A DNA stretch of 64,000 nt from assembly GCA_021442155.1 (NCBI GenBank), contig CM038214.1, forward strand, positions 144,060,488 through 144,124,487. Direction: 5' to 3'. The stretch comes from Cymbidium sinense (lineage: Eukaryota > Streptophyta > Magnoliopsida > Asparagales > Orchidaceae). Shown in pieces: positions 24,301 to 37,920 of this stretch. Made by a program: the position numbers and the translations under genes. Position 1 is the stretch's first letter. Each line of letters opens with the position of its first letter. The notes under the pieces are model-generated. The model worked only from the letters and a program-made list of their open reading frames with translations. It searched no databases and was not told the origin of the DNA.

Positions 24301-27300
24301 ACTAAACTAAAATAAATAAAACCTAAACCTAAACCTAAACTAAATAAAATAAAATAAACTCAAAATAAACCTAAATAAAAATAATACCTAAAAACAAACC
24401 TAAAATAAAATCCTAAAACCTAAACCAAAAAAAAATTAAATAAAAACCTAAACCTAAACATAAAAATAAAAATAAAACCTAAGCCTAAAAAATAAAATAA
24501 AAATGAAACTAAACTAAAAAATATACAGAAACCTAAACCTAAACCTAAAAAATAAAGTAAAATAAATAAACCTAAAATAAATAAACTAAACTAAATAAAA
24601 ATAAAATACACCTAAATAAAAATAAAAAATAAAAAAACTAAAATAAATAAACTAAATAAAATTAAACCCTAAACCCTAACACCAAACCTACAACCCTAAG
24701 CCCTAAACCCTATACCTACAACCCTAAACCCTAAACCCTAAACCCTAAAACACTAAACCCTAAACCATAAACCCTAAAAACCAAACCCTAAAACCCTAAC
24801 CCCTAAACCCTAAGCCATCAACCCTTAATTATAATCCCTAAAATATACAACCATAAACCCTAAACCTAAACCCTAAACCCTAAATCCTAAAAACCTAAAC
24901 CTAAACTAAATAAAACCTAAAAATAAAATAAATAAAATAACTAAAACTTAAATAAAAAAATAAAATAAAATAAAAACCTAAACCTAAACCTAAACATAAA
25001 AATAAAATAAAATAAAAAATAAAAACTAAACTAAAATAAAATAAATAAAAACCTAAACTAAACTAAAAAATAAGATAAACCTAAAATAAAAAACCTAAAT
25101 AAAATAAAAATTAAACATAAAATAAATTTAAAATAAACCTAAAGTAAAATAAAATAAAAACTAAATAAAAACCTAAACCTAAAAATGAATAAAAAATAAA
25201 ACCTAAACCCTAAAATAAAAAAAAACTTAAACCTAAAATAAACCTAAGGCTAACCTAAAAGAAACTAAACTAAAATAAATAAATCCTAAACCCTAAATAG
25301 AATAAAATAAAATAAACTAAAAATAAGCCTAAACCTAAACTAAAAAATAAAACCTAAAAATAAACTTAAAATAAAAACCTAAACGCTAAACCTAAAAAAA
25401 TAAAATATAAACCTAAACGTAAACCTAAAATTACAAAATAAAACTTAAACCTAAAAAATAAAATAAAAATAAAACTAAACTAAAAAGTAAGCATAAACCT
25501 AAACCTAAACCTAAAAAATAAACTAAAACAAAATACCTAAACTAAAATAAATATACCTAAAATAAATAAACCAAACTTAATAAAATAAAAAATAAATCAA
25601 AATAAAAATAAAATAAAAAATAAAAAACTAAAATAAATAATATTAAACTAAATAAAACTAATAAACCCAAACCTACAAATTTACTTTTTTTTTAAATCCT
25701 AAACCCTAAACCCTAAACCCAAAATCGTAAACCCTAAATCCTAAACCCTAAGCCCTAAACGCTAAAACTAACCCTAAACCTACAACCCTAAAAAATCATA
25801 AACCCTAAACCCTAAACCCTAAACACTAAACCTTAAACACTAAACCCTAACCCTAACCCTAAACCCAAAACCCTAAAACCTCAACCCTTAACCCTAAAAC
25901 ACTAAACCTTAAAAACCCTAGACCCTAAACCCGAAGCTAACCCTAAACTTAAACCCTAAACCCTAAACCCTAAAAACCCTAAACCTTAAAGCTTGAACAC
26001 TAAACCCTAAACACGTAACCCTAAACCCTAACCATACCCTAAACCCTGAAACCTTATGCCATAAACCCTAAACCCTAAACCCTCAAAACTAAAAGACTTA
26101 AACCTAAACAAAATAAAACCTAAAAATAAAATAAATAAATAAACATAAACCTAAATAAAATATTCAAATTAAATAAAATAAAACCCTAAACTAGAACATA
26201 AACCTAAACCTAAAAATAAAAATAAAATAAAAAATACAATTAAATAAAAAATAAAATAAAGAAAAACCTAAACTAAAATAAAAATAAAATAAAAATAAGA
26301 ATAAAAAACTTAATAAAATAAAAACTAAACGTAAAATAAAAATATAATAAACCTAAAATAAAATAAAATAAAAATTAAAAAAACCTAAACCTAAATAAAA
26401 TAAGTAAAATAAAATAAAATAAAAACCTAGACTAAAACCTAAACTTAAACCTAAATGTAAAATAAAATAAAACAAAGAATAAAAAAAATGAAAATAAAAT
26501 AATTAAAAAGCTAAACTAAACTAAAAAATAAAATAAACCTAAAAATAAAAAACTTAAATAAAATAAAAACTAAATGTAAAATAAAAATAAAATAAACCTA
26601 AAATAAAATAACATAAAAACTAAATAAAAATCTAAACCTAAAAAATAAGCCTAAAAAACCTAAATAAAATTAAAAATAAAATAAAATAAAATAAATAAAA
26701 AATAAACTAAATAAACATAAACTATCAGTTTACATAATTCTAAAAAAACCCTAACCCTAAACCTTAAACTATAAAACTAACCCTAAACCCTAAACCCTAA
26801 ACCCTAAAACCCTAAACACAAAACCTAAAACCCTAAACCCTAAGACACTAAACCCTAAACCTTAAACCCTAAACCATAAACCATAAACCCTAAACCCTAA
26901 AGCCTATAACCCTAAACCCTAAACCCAAAACCCCAAACCTTAAACCCTAAACTCTAAACCCTAAACCTTAAACGCTAAACCTTAAACCCTAAAAGCCTAA
27001 AAACCTAAACTTAAATTAAATAAAACCTAAAAATAAAATAAATAAAAAAACTTAAACATAAATAAAATAAAAAATAAAATAAAATAGAAACCTTAACTTA
27101 AACCTAAACCTAAACTAAACTTAAAAAAATATCTAAACTAAAATAAAAGAAATAAAAACCTAAACTAAACTAAAAAATAAAATAAGCCTAAAAATAAAAA
27201 AACCTAAAAAAAATCAAACCTACATGTAAAATAAAAATAAAATAAAACTAAGATAAAACCTAAACCTAAAAAAATAAAATTAAAAAAAACCTAAACCCTA

Positions 27301-28307
27301 AACTAAAAAAAAAGCTTAAACCTAAAATAAACAAAATAAAATAAACCTAAACTTAGACTAAAATAAAGTGAAGTAAAGTAAATAAAACCTAACATAAACC
27401 TAAAATAAACTAAACCTAAACCCTAAATTAAATAAAATAAAATAAACTAAAAATAAACCTAAACCTAAACTAAAAAATAAAACCTAAAAATTAACTTAAA
27501 ATAAAAACCTAAAACCTAAACCTAAAAAAAAAATAAAAACCTAAACATAAACCTAAATAAAACATAGACCCTAATCCTAATAATAAAACATAAAACCTAA
27601 ACCTAAAAAAAAAAAAAATAAGACTAAACTAAAAACTAAAAATAAACCTAAACTTAAACCTAAAAAGTAAACTTAAATAAAAGCCTAAACTAAAATAAAT
27701 AAACATAAAATAAATAAACTAAACTAAATAAAAAAAATTAAACTAAATAAAAAAATAAAATAAATTAAATAAACCTAAACCTACTAGTTTAATTAATTTT
27801 AAAAAAAAACCTAAACCCTAAACACTAAATCCTAAACCCTAAAACTACAACCCTATGCCCTAAACCCTAAATCCTAAACTCTAAACCCTAAACCCTAACC
27901 CTAAACTTAAACCCTAAACCCTAAACACTAAAACCCTAAACCTTAAACCCTAAACTAACCCTAAACCCTAAACTTTAAAAATTCTAAACCCTGAAGCCTC
28001 AATCCTAAACCCTAAAACCCTAAACCCTAATCTATCCCTAAACCCTAAGCTAACAAGAAACCCTAAACTCAAACCTAAAAAAATAAAACTAAACTAATAA
28101 TAATAATAATAAAACTAATAATAAACTAACAACTAATTGTAAAACCTAACTAAAACTAATAAAACTATCTAAATAAATAATAATAAAATTAATAATAAAC
28201 CTAAAAACTAAAACTAATAAAATTATTAAAATTAATAATAATAACTAAAACCTAATAAACTAACAAAAACCATAAAACCCTAAAAAATAAACTAAACTAA
28301 CTAATAA

Positions 28308-28349
<42 letters not shown>

Positions 28350-28357
28350 TAAAACTA

Positions 28358-28410
<53 letters not shown>

Positions 28411-29126
28411 TAATAATTAATAAAACAAAACCTTAAACTAAAAAAAAATCTAAACTAAAATAAATAATCCTAAAATAAATAAACTAAATTAAATATAAAT
28501 AAAAAATAAACCTAAATAAAAAGTAAAAAAATAAAATAAACTAAAATAAATATAAGATAAACTTAATAAATTAAATAAACCTAAACATACCGATTTACTT
28601 AATTTTAGAAAAAAAAAACCTAAACCTTAAACTATGAACCCTAAAACTAAACCTAAATCCTAAACCATAAAGCTACAACCCTAAACCCTAAACCCTAAAC
28701 CCTAAACCCTAAACATTAAACCCTAAACCCTAAACCCTAAACTAACCCTAAAACCCATACCCTAAACCCTAACCCAAATCTTAAATCCTAAACCCGAAAA
28801 ACCCTACACTCTATAGCCTAAAGCCTAAAGCCTAAACTAATCCCAAACCCTAAACCCTCAAAACCTTAAACCCTAAAACCTAAATACTAAAACCTAAATC
28901 ATAACCCTAAACTCTAAACCTTAAAATCCTCAACCCTAAAACCCTAAACCCTAACCCTAAACCTTAAACCCTAAAAGCATAAACCCTAAAACTCTAAACC
29001 CTAAAGCCTTAAGCCTAAAGCCTAAACCCTAACCATAAACCCTAAACCCAAAATGTAAACTTAAATTAACTAAATAAATTAAAAAATAAACTTAAACCCT
29101 AAAACCTAATGAATGTAAACCCTAAG
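21390..29126. repeat. Degenerate CCCTAAA satellite with higher-order units
   Basis: Heptamer-rich blocks (for example 21960-22150, 22920-23310, 24660-24890, 25690-26090, 26740-27000, 27810-28070, 28620-29040) alternate with A-rich blocks of AAATAAAAT and CCTAAA. The junction motif recurs at about 25670, 26720, 27781 and 28580, giving unit lengths of about 1050, 1060 and 800 bases. No host coding sequence is visible; occasional open frames are low-complexity translations of the A-rich DNA. Confidence 0.94.
28302..28410. repeat. (AAT)n microsatellite
   Basis: Two near-perfect trinucleotide tracts (about 28307-28348 and 28359-28410) are separated by a short interruption (AACTAAAACTAGTA). They lie in an A-rich block of the satellite where AAT and CTAAT words are already common (28090-28300), so slippage from the local sequence is the simplest origin. 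Confidence 0.95.
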
Positions 29127-29547
29127 AATGGGCATAACCTTGAAAACATCACCATCAATCCCTAGATAAAAGTGGTGGCAAGGTGGTAGCTATCACAATG
29201 GTGGTGGGGATCTAAAGATAATATACGTGGTGATAAAAGGTTACAACTGTGGTGGTGGAGGAGGGAGAGATTGGTGATATGATGGTGGATCCCACTACTC
29301 GAGAGGTTGTGGTGGTTCTAATGGGAACTATTGAAATTGAAGGATGGCTGATCTGATCTAGTACTTACGGAACTATGTCTTTATAGTAGAGATGGTTCTA
29401 GTTTTCTAGGGTTTTTGATTTGCTTTATGCATGCTTATTTTTTACCTATTTTGTCACATGTGTCTTAGAAAACTTGGTTTGTTAATTGGTTGATGAAATT
29501 GAAAAGAAGAAATGTTGAATATGAATTTTTTCTCTATTAAAAAAACA
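29127..29547 (+). pseudogene. Glycine-rich RNA-binding protein 3' fragment, copy 2
   Basis: It starts after CCCTAAG with NGHNLENITINP, the end of the RRM, with six bases missing against copy 6, and hits a TAG straight away. The glycine-rich tail is recognisable but frameshifted, and the end (GGTTCTAATGGGAACTATTGA) lies near 29340. The 3'UTR continues, with TCTAGGGTTTTTGATTTGC and CTTAGAAAACTTGGTTTGT, to an A-run at about 29540. It shares a 4380-base duplication with copy 3. Confidence 0.87.
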
Positions 29548-32500
29548 CCAAAACCTTAAAACCTAAACTAAAACTTGAACCCTAGACCTAAAACCTAAAC
29601 CCTAAACCCTAAACCCTAAACCCTAAATACCTTAAATAGTAAACCTTAAACCCTAAACCCTAAAACCCTAAACCCTAAACCCTAAACCCTAAAACCTAAA
29701 CCCTAAACACTAAACTCTAAACCTTAAACCCTAAACCCTAAACCCTAAACCCCAAACCCTAAACCTAAACCTCAACTAACCCTAAACCCTAAACCATAAA
29801 CCCCAAACCCTAAAAATCTAAAAACCTAATTTTAAACTAAATAAAACCTAATAAATAAAATAAATAAAAAAACCTAAATGAAAATAAAAAAAACCTAAAC
29901 TAAAACCTAACCTAAACCTAAACCTAAACCTAAACCTAAACCTAAAAAGAAAATAAAGAAAAAAATAAAAACTATACTAAACTAGAATAAAATAAAAACA
30001 TAAAGTAAACTTAAAAATAAAAAACCTAAATAAAATAAAAACTAAAACTAAAACTAAAATAAAAATAAATTAAACCTAAAATAAAATAAAAAATGAAACC
30101 TAAAAAATAAACATAAAAATAAATCTAAAAAAAATAAAAAATAAAACCTAAACCCTAAAAAAAAAAAAACCTAAACCTAAAATAAAAATAAAATAAACCT
30201 AAACCTAAACTAACATAAACTAAACTAAAATAAATAAAACCTAAACTTAAACCTAAAATAAACTAAATCTAAACCTAAACCTAAACCTTAAATAAATTAA
30301 AATAAACTTAAAAAAGCCTAAACTTAAACTAAAAAATAAAACCTAAAAATAAACCTAAAAAGACCTGCAATGTAAACCTATGAAAATAAAGCCTAAACCT
30401 AAACCTAAAAATAAAAAATAAAACTTAAACCTAAAAAATAAAGTAAAAGTAACACTAAACTAAACAATAAACCTAAACATAAACTTAAATCTAAAAAATA
30501 AATAAATAAAGTAAACTAAAATAAATAAACCTAAAATAAATAAACTAAACTAAATAAAATTAAAATTAAAATAATAAAATAAAAATAAACTAAATAAACT
30601 AAAAATCATAAACATAAAGCTTTATTTATAAAAAATTAACAAAGAAAACCCTAACTCTAAACCCTATACCTTGAAACTTAAACCTATAACTAAACTAAAC
30701 TAAACCCTAAACTCTAAACCCTAAACAAACACTAAACCCTAAATAACCCTAAACCTAAACCATAAACCTAAACCCTAAACACTAAACCTAAACCCACCCT
30801 AACCCTATCCCTAAAACTTAAACCCTAAACCTTAAACCTTAAACTAACCCTAAACCTAAACTAAACCCTAAACTAAAGTCTAAACCCTAAACCTAAACTA
30901 ACCCTAAACTCTAAACCCTAAACTAAACCTTAAACCTAAACCCTAAGCCCTAAAAACCTAAAAACCTAAACTAAATAAAACCTAATAATAAAATAAAAAA
31001 ACCTAAACCTAGATAAAATAAAATAAAAACCTAAACTAAAACCTAAACCCAAACCTTAAAATAAAATAAAATAAAAAATAAAAATAAACTAAAATAAAAT
31101 AAATAAATACATAAACTAAACTAAAAAATAAAATAAACCTAAGAATAAAAACCTAAATAAAATAAAAACTAAATGTAAAATAAAATAAAATTAAATAAAA
31201 ATTAAATAAAAATCTAAACCTAAAAAATAAACTTGCAAAAAAATTAAAAAATAAAACCTAATCCCTAAACTAAAAAGAACCTAAACCTAAAATAAAAATA
31301 AAATAAACAAAACAAAATAAACCTAAACCTAAACTAAAATAAACTAAACTAAAATAAATAAAACTAAACCTAAACCTAAAATAAACTAAACCTAAACCTA
31401 AACCTAAACTAAATAAAATAAAATAAACTAAAATAAACCTAAACCTAAACTACAAAATAAACCTAAAAGCAAATCAAAAATAAAAACATAAAACCTAAAC
31501 CTAAAAAAATGTATAAAAATTAAAACTTAAACCTAAAAATAAAAACTAAAACTTAAAACTAAATAATAAAATAAAAATAAAACTAAACTAAAAAAGTTTG
31601 CATAAACCTAAACCCAAACCTAAAAAATAAACTAATATAAGAAACCAAAACTAAAATGAATAAACTAAACAAAATAAAAAATAAAAAATAAACCTAAATA
31701 AAATTAAAAAAAATAAACTAAAATAAATAAAAATAAACTAAATAAATTAAATAGACCTAAAACTATTAGTTTACATAATTTAAAAAAAATCCTTAAACCT
31801 TAAACCTTAAAGGCTAAATCCTAAACACTAAACCCTAAAACCCCTAAACCCTAAACCCTAAACCCTAAACTTACAACCCTAAACCCTCTACCATAAACCT
31901 TAAAAAACCGTAAACCCTAAACCCTAAACCCTAAACACTATACCCTAAATCCTAAGCCCTAAACCCTCACCCCTAACCCTAACCCTAAACCCTAAACCCT
32001 AAACCCTAATCCCTAAACCCTAAACCATAAAACCCTAAACCCTAAACCCTAAACTAACCCTAACTCTAAACCCTAAAAACCCTAAAGACAAAACCCTAAA
32101 CCCTAAGCTAACCCTAAACTGTAAAACCTAAACCCTAAATAGTAAACCCTAAGCCCTAAAAACCTAAAAACCTAAACTAATTAAAACCTACTAATAAAAT
32201 AAATAAATAAACCTAAACCTAAATAAAATAAAATAAAAACCTAAACTAAAACCTAAACCTAAACCTAAAAATAAAATAAAATAAAAATAAAATTTACTAA
32301 AATAAAATAAATAAAACCTAAACTAAAATAAAAAATAAAATAAACCTAAGAATAAAAAACCTAAATAAAATAAAAATTAAATGTAAAATAAAAATAAAAT
32401 AAACGAAAATAAAATAAAATAAAACTAAATAAAAATCTAAACCTAAAAAATAAACCTAAAAAATAAAAATAATACCTAATCCCTAAACTAAAGAAAAACA

Positions 32501-33485
32501 TAAACTTAAAATAAAAATAAACTAAACAAAATAAAATAAAGCTAAAACTAAACTAAAATAAATAAAACCTAATCCAAAACCTAAACTAAACCTAAACCTA
32601 AACCTAAACTATTAAAATATACAAAAATAAACCTAAACCTAAACTAAAAAATAAAACCTAAAAGTAAACCTAAAATAAAAACATAAAGCCTAAACCTAAA
32701 AAAAAACAAAAACTTAAACATAAAAATAAAAACTTAAACGCAAAACTAAAAAATAAAATAAAAATAAAACTAAACTAAAAAGTTTGCATAAACCTAAACC
32801 CAAACCTAAAAAATAAACTAAAATATAAAACCTAAACTAAAATAAATAATCCTAAAATAAATAAACTAAATTAAATATAAATAAAAAATAAACCTAAATA
32901 AAAGTAAAAAATAAAATAAACTAAAATAAATATAAGATAAACTTAATAAATTAAATAAACCTAAACATACCGATTTACTTAATTTTAGAAAAAAAACCTA
33001 AACCTTAATCGAACCCTAAAACTAAACCTAAACCCTAAACCATAAACCTACAACCCTAAACCATAAACCCTAAACCCTAAACCCTAAATATTAAACCCTA
33101 AACCCTAAACCCTAAACTAACCCTAAAACCCATACCCTAAACCCTAACCCAAATCTTAAATCCTAAACCCGAAAAACCCTACACTCTATAGCCTAAAGCC
33201 TAAAGCCTAAACTAATCCTAAACCCTAAACCCTCAAAACCCTAAACCATAAATCCTAAACACTAAACCCTAAATCATAACCCTAAACTATAAACCTTAAA
33301 ACCCTAAACCCTAACCCTAAACTTTAAACGTTGAAAGAATAAACCCTAAAACTCTAAACCCTAAAGCCTTAAGCCTAAAGCCTAAACCCTAACCTTAAAC
33401 CCTAAACCCAAAATGTAAACCTAAATTAACTAAATAAATTAAAAAATAAACTTAAACCCTAAAACCTAATGAACGAAACCCTAAG
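29548..33485. repeat. Degenerate CCCTAAA satellite
   Basis: The array continues with CCTAAA hexamer runs (for example 29905-29945) and junction motifs at about 30610, 31751 and 32960. The segment starting near 28480 is repeated from about 32860 (offset 4380) nearly base for base around the junction motif, the heptamer block and the GRP fragment. No gene is seen. Confidence 0.93.
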
Positions 33486-33909
33486 AGAACCGTGATGGCG
33501 TGGAACATCACCATCAATCCCTAGATCTAGAGCAAAAGGCGAGGCGATTATCACAAAGTGGTGGTGGGGATCTAGAGGTGCCGGATACGTGTGGTGATCA
33601 AGGGTTACAACTATGGTGGTGGAGGAGGGAGAGATTGGTGATATGATGGTGGATTCCACTACTCGAGAGGTTGTGGTGGTTCTAATGGGAACTAGAGAAA
33701 TTGAAGGATGGTTGATCTAATCTGGTACTTATGGAACTATGTCTTTATAGTAGAGATGGTTCTAGTTTTCTAGGGTTTTTGATTTACTCTATGCATGCTT
33801 ATTTTTTATCTATTTTGTCATGTGTGTCTTAGAAAACTTGGTTTGTTAATTGGTTGATGAAATCGAAAAGAAGAAATGTTAAATATGAATTATTTCTCTA
33901 TTAAAAAAA
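33486..33909 (+). pseudogene. Glycine-rich RNA-binding protein 3' fragment, copy 3
   Basis: It begins after CCCTAAG, but the first codons are garbled (AGAACCGTGATGGCG). WNITINP and a TAG follow, then frameshifted glycine codons and an ending like NGN.RN near 33700. The 3'UTR with TTCTAGGGTTTTTGATTT and GAAAACTTGGTTTGTTAATT runs to an A-run at about 33902-33908. It is closest to copies 2 and 4b (40217). The antisense open frame at 33459-33659 is a shadow of this fragment. Confidence 0.87.
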
Positions 33910-36900
33910 CACCAATACCTTAAAACCTAAACTAAAACCTGAACCCTAGACCTAAAACTTAAACCCTAAACCCTAAACCCTAAACCCTAAAAACCCTAAA
34001 TAGTAAACTTAAAGCATAAACCCTAAAACCCTAAACCCTAAACCCTAAACCCTAAAATCTAAACCCTAAACACTAAACCCAAAATCTTAAACCCTAAACC
34101 CTAAACCCTAAACCCCAAACCCTAAACCTTAAACCCTCAACTAACCCTAAACCCTAAACCGTAAACCCCAAACACTAAAAGCTGAAAACTTAATTTTAAA
34201 CTAAATAAAACCTAATAAATAAAATAAATAAAAAAACCTAAACCAAAATAAAATAAAAACCTAAACTAAAACCTAACATAAGCCTAAACCTAAACCTAAA
34301 CCTAAACCTAAAAAAAAAATAAAGCAAAAAATAAAAACTATACTAAACTAAAATAAAATAAAAACTTAAAGTAAACTTAAAAATAAAAAACCTAGATAAA
34401 ATAAAAACTAAAACTAAAATAAAAATAAAATAAACCTAAATTAAAATAAAATAAAAAATGAAACCTAAAAAATAAACATAAAAATAAAATCTAAAAAAAT
34501 AAAAAATAAAACCTAAACACTAAACAAAAAAAACCTAAACCTAAAATAAAAATAAAATAAACCTAAACCTAAACTAAAATAAAGTAAACTAAAATAAATA
34601 AAACCTAAACTTAAACCTAAAATAAATTAAATCTAAACCTAAAACTAAACCCTAAATAAAATAAAATAAACTTAAAAAAGCCTAAACTTACACTAAAAAA
34701 TAAAACCTAAAAATAAACCTAAAAAAACCTACAACGTAAACCTAAGAAAATAAAGCCTAAACCTAAGCCTAAAAATAAAAAATAAAACTTAAACCTAAAA
34801 AATAAAGTAAAAATAACACTAAACTAAACAATAAACCTAAACATAAACTTAAATCTAAAAAATAAATAAATAAAGTAAACTAAAATAAATAAACTAAACT
34901 AAATAAAAATTAAAATTAAAATAATGTAAAAAAATAAACAATAAACTAAATAAACTAAAAAATCATAAACATACGAGCTTACTTTATTTATAAAAAAATT
35001 AACAAAGAAAACCCTAACTCTAAACCCAATACCTTGAAACCTAAACCTATAACCCTAAGCCCTAAAACCTAAACCCTAAACCTTAAAACCCTAAACCCTA
35101 AACCATAAACCCTAAACCCTAAACACTAACCCCTAAACCATAAGCCCTAAAACCTACAAACTTAAACCCTAAACCTAAAACCCCAAACCCCAAACCCTAT
35201 ACCCTAAACCCTAAAAACCTAAAAACCTAAATCTAAACTAAATAAAACATAAAAATAAAATAAATAAAAAACTTAAACCTAAATAAAATAATATAATAAA
35301 ATAAAATAAAAACCTAAACCTAATTCTAAACAAAAAATTAAAATATAATAAAAAATAAAAATTAAACTTAAATAAAATAAATAAAATCTTAAACTAAACA
35401 AAAAATATTATTAACCTAAAAATAAAAAACCTAAATAAAATATAAACTAAATAATAACCTAAACCTAAAAATAAATTAAAACTAAAACTTAAACCCTAAA
35501 CAAAAAATCATAAACTTAAAATAAACAAAATAAAATAAGCCTAAACCTAAACTAAAATAAACTAAATTAAAATAAATAAAACTTAAACCTAAACCAAAAA
35601 TAAACTAAAATAAAACCTTAATCTAAATAAAATAAAATAAACTAAAAAAAACATAAACCTAAACAAAAAAATAAAACCTAAAATTAAACCTAAAATAAAA
35701 ACATAAAACCAAAACCTAAAAAAATAAAAGAAAAACATAAACCTAAACGTAAACCTAAAAATAAAAAATTAAAACCTAAACCTAAAAAATAAAATAAAAA
35801 TAAAATGAAAGTAAAAATAAGCATAAACTTAAACCTAAACCTAAAAAACAAACTAAAATAAAAAACTTAAACTAAAATTAATATACTAAACTAAATAAAA
35901 ATAAAAAAATAAATCTAAATAAAAATAAAAAATAAAATAAACTAAAATAAATACAAAATAAAATAAATAAACCTAAACCCACCCGTTAACTTAATTTTAA
36001 AAAAAATATAAACCCTAATCCATAAATACTAAACCCTAAACCCTAAACCTTGTTCCCTAAACCCTAAAACTATCCCTAAACCCTAAACCTACAACCTACA
36101 ACCCTAAACCCTAAACCCTAAAAATCCTAAACCATAAACCATAAACCCTAAACCCTAAATCTTAAACTAACCCTAAACCTTAAACCCTAAACATCATAAT
36201 CCCTAAAGCTTAAACCCTAAACCCTAAACTAATCATAAGCCCTAAGCTAAATCTAAACCCTAAACCCTCAAAACCCCAAACCTAAATTAAAACTAAATAA
36301 ACCCTAAACACTAAACTAACCCTAAACCCTAAATCTTAAATAAACTTAAACCCTAACCTAACCCTAAACCCTAAACTTAAACTAAACTTTAAACTCTAAA
36401 CCTTAAACCTAAACCCTAAACAAATCATAAACCCTAAACTAAACCTAAACCTAAACCTTAAACCTTAAAGTTTAAACTCTAAACAATCTAAAGTTAACCC
36501 TAAACCTTAAACCCTAAACTCTAAACTTTAAATCCTCAAAACCTTAAACCATAAAGCCTAAACACTAAATCCAAAACCCTAAACCCTAAACCCTAACCCT
36601 AAACCCTAAACCCTAAAACCCTAAACCCTAAAATCATAAATCCTAAACCCTAAACCCTAAACCATAAACCCTAAATGCTAAACTTTAAAAACCTAAAAAC
36701 CTAAAACTAAACTTAATAAAACCTAATAATAAAATAAAAAACCTACACCTAGATAAATAAAATAAAATATAATTAATAAAAATAAAATCCTAAACTATAA
36801 CCTAAACCTAAAAATAAAATAAAAATATAATAAACCTAAAATAAAAGAAACTAAAAACTAAATAAAAATCTGAACCTAAAAAATAAACTTAAAAATAAAA

Positions 36901-37726
36901 TTTAAAAAATAATAATAATAAAACTTAAACCCTAAACTAAAAGAAACCTTGAACCTAAAATAAAAATAAAATAAAATAAATAAAATAAACCTAAACCAAA
37001 ACTAAAATAAATTAAACTAAAATAAATAAAATCTAAAACTAAACCTAAACCTAAACTAAAAAAAAGTAAAACCTAAAAGTAAACTTAAAATAAAAACCTA
37101 AAACCTAAACCAAAAATTAAATAAAATAAAAACCAAAACCAAAACCTAAAAATAAAAAATAAAACCTAAACCTTCTAAAAAATAAAAACAAAACTCAACT
37201 AAAAAATAAACCTAAACCTAAAAAAATAAACAAAATAAAAAACCTAAAATAAAATAAATAAACTAAACTAGATAAAAATAAAAAAAATAAACCTAAATAA
37301 AATAATAAAATAAACTCAATTAAATAAAATATAAATTAAATTAACTAAGTAAACCTAAAGCTACCGAAATCATTAATTTATAAAAAAACCTAAACCTAAA
37401 CCATAAACCATAAACCTAAAACCTAAACTAAACCCTAAACCCTAAACCCTATAACCCTAAACCCTAAGCCCTAAACCCTAAAACCCTAAATCATAAATCG
37501 TAAACCATAAACCCTTAACCCTAAAACTTATAACACTAAAGCCTAAACCCCAAACGCTAAACCCTAAACAATAAACCCTAAATTAACCCTAAACCCTAAA
37601 TCCTAAACCCTAAACCAAAACCTTCAAAATTAAACCCTAAACTCCAAAACCCAAGCAAACCTAAACCTAAACCAACCTAAAACCCTAAACCCTAAAAACC
37701 ATTAATCCTAAACCTAAACTTAAGCT
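33910..37726. repeat. Degenerate CCCTAAA satellite
   Basis: The blocks alternate as elsewhere, with junction motifs at about 34970, 35985 and 37365 (spacings 1015 and 1380). Most of this segment recurs about 6.6-7.9 kb downstream (40634-45643). Nothing coding is visible. Confidence 0.93.
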
Positions 37727-37920
37727 AAGAATAAATAACATCACCTAAACTAATCTAGATCCTGGTGGAGGAGAAGCAGGCATGGTTAAAGTGGTGGTGG
37801 GGATCCTAGGTCTGGAATAGAGGCTGGTCTAAAAATGGATGTAAAAGCTAAACATAAATGAGGGAGAGATAGATACATGATCCCACTACTAAGATGGTTA
37901 TGGGAACTCGAGAAACTAAA
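37727..37920 (+). pseudogene. Glycine-rich RNA-binding protein fragment without 3'UTR, copy 4a
   Basis: After CTAAG the sequence reads a worn version of the fragment: ATAACATCACC, TCTAGATCCTGGTGGAGGAG and AAAGTGGTGGTGGGGATCC, ending with GGGAACTCGAGAAACTAAA. The usual stop codon flows directly into ACCCTAAACCC, so the roughly 200-base 3'UTR seen in the other copies is absent. Several internal deletions are present. Detection rests on position, flanking AAG and the end motif. Confidence 0.75.
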
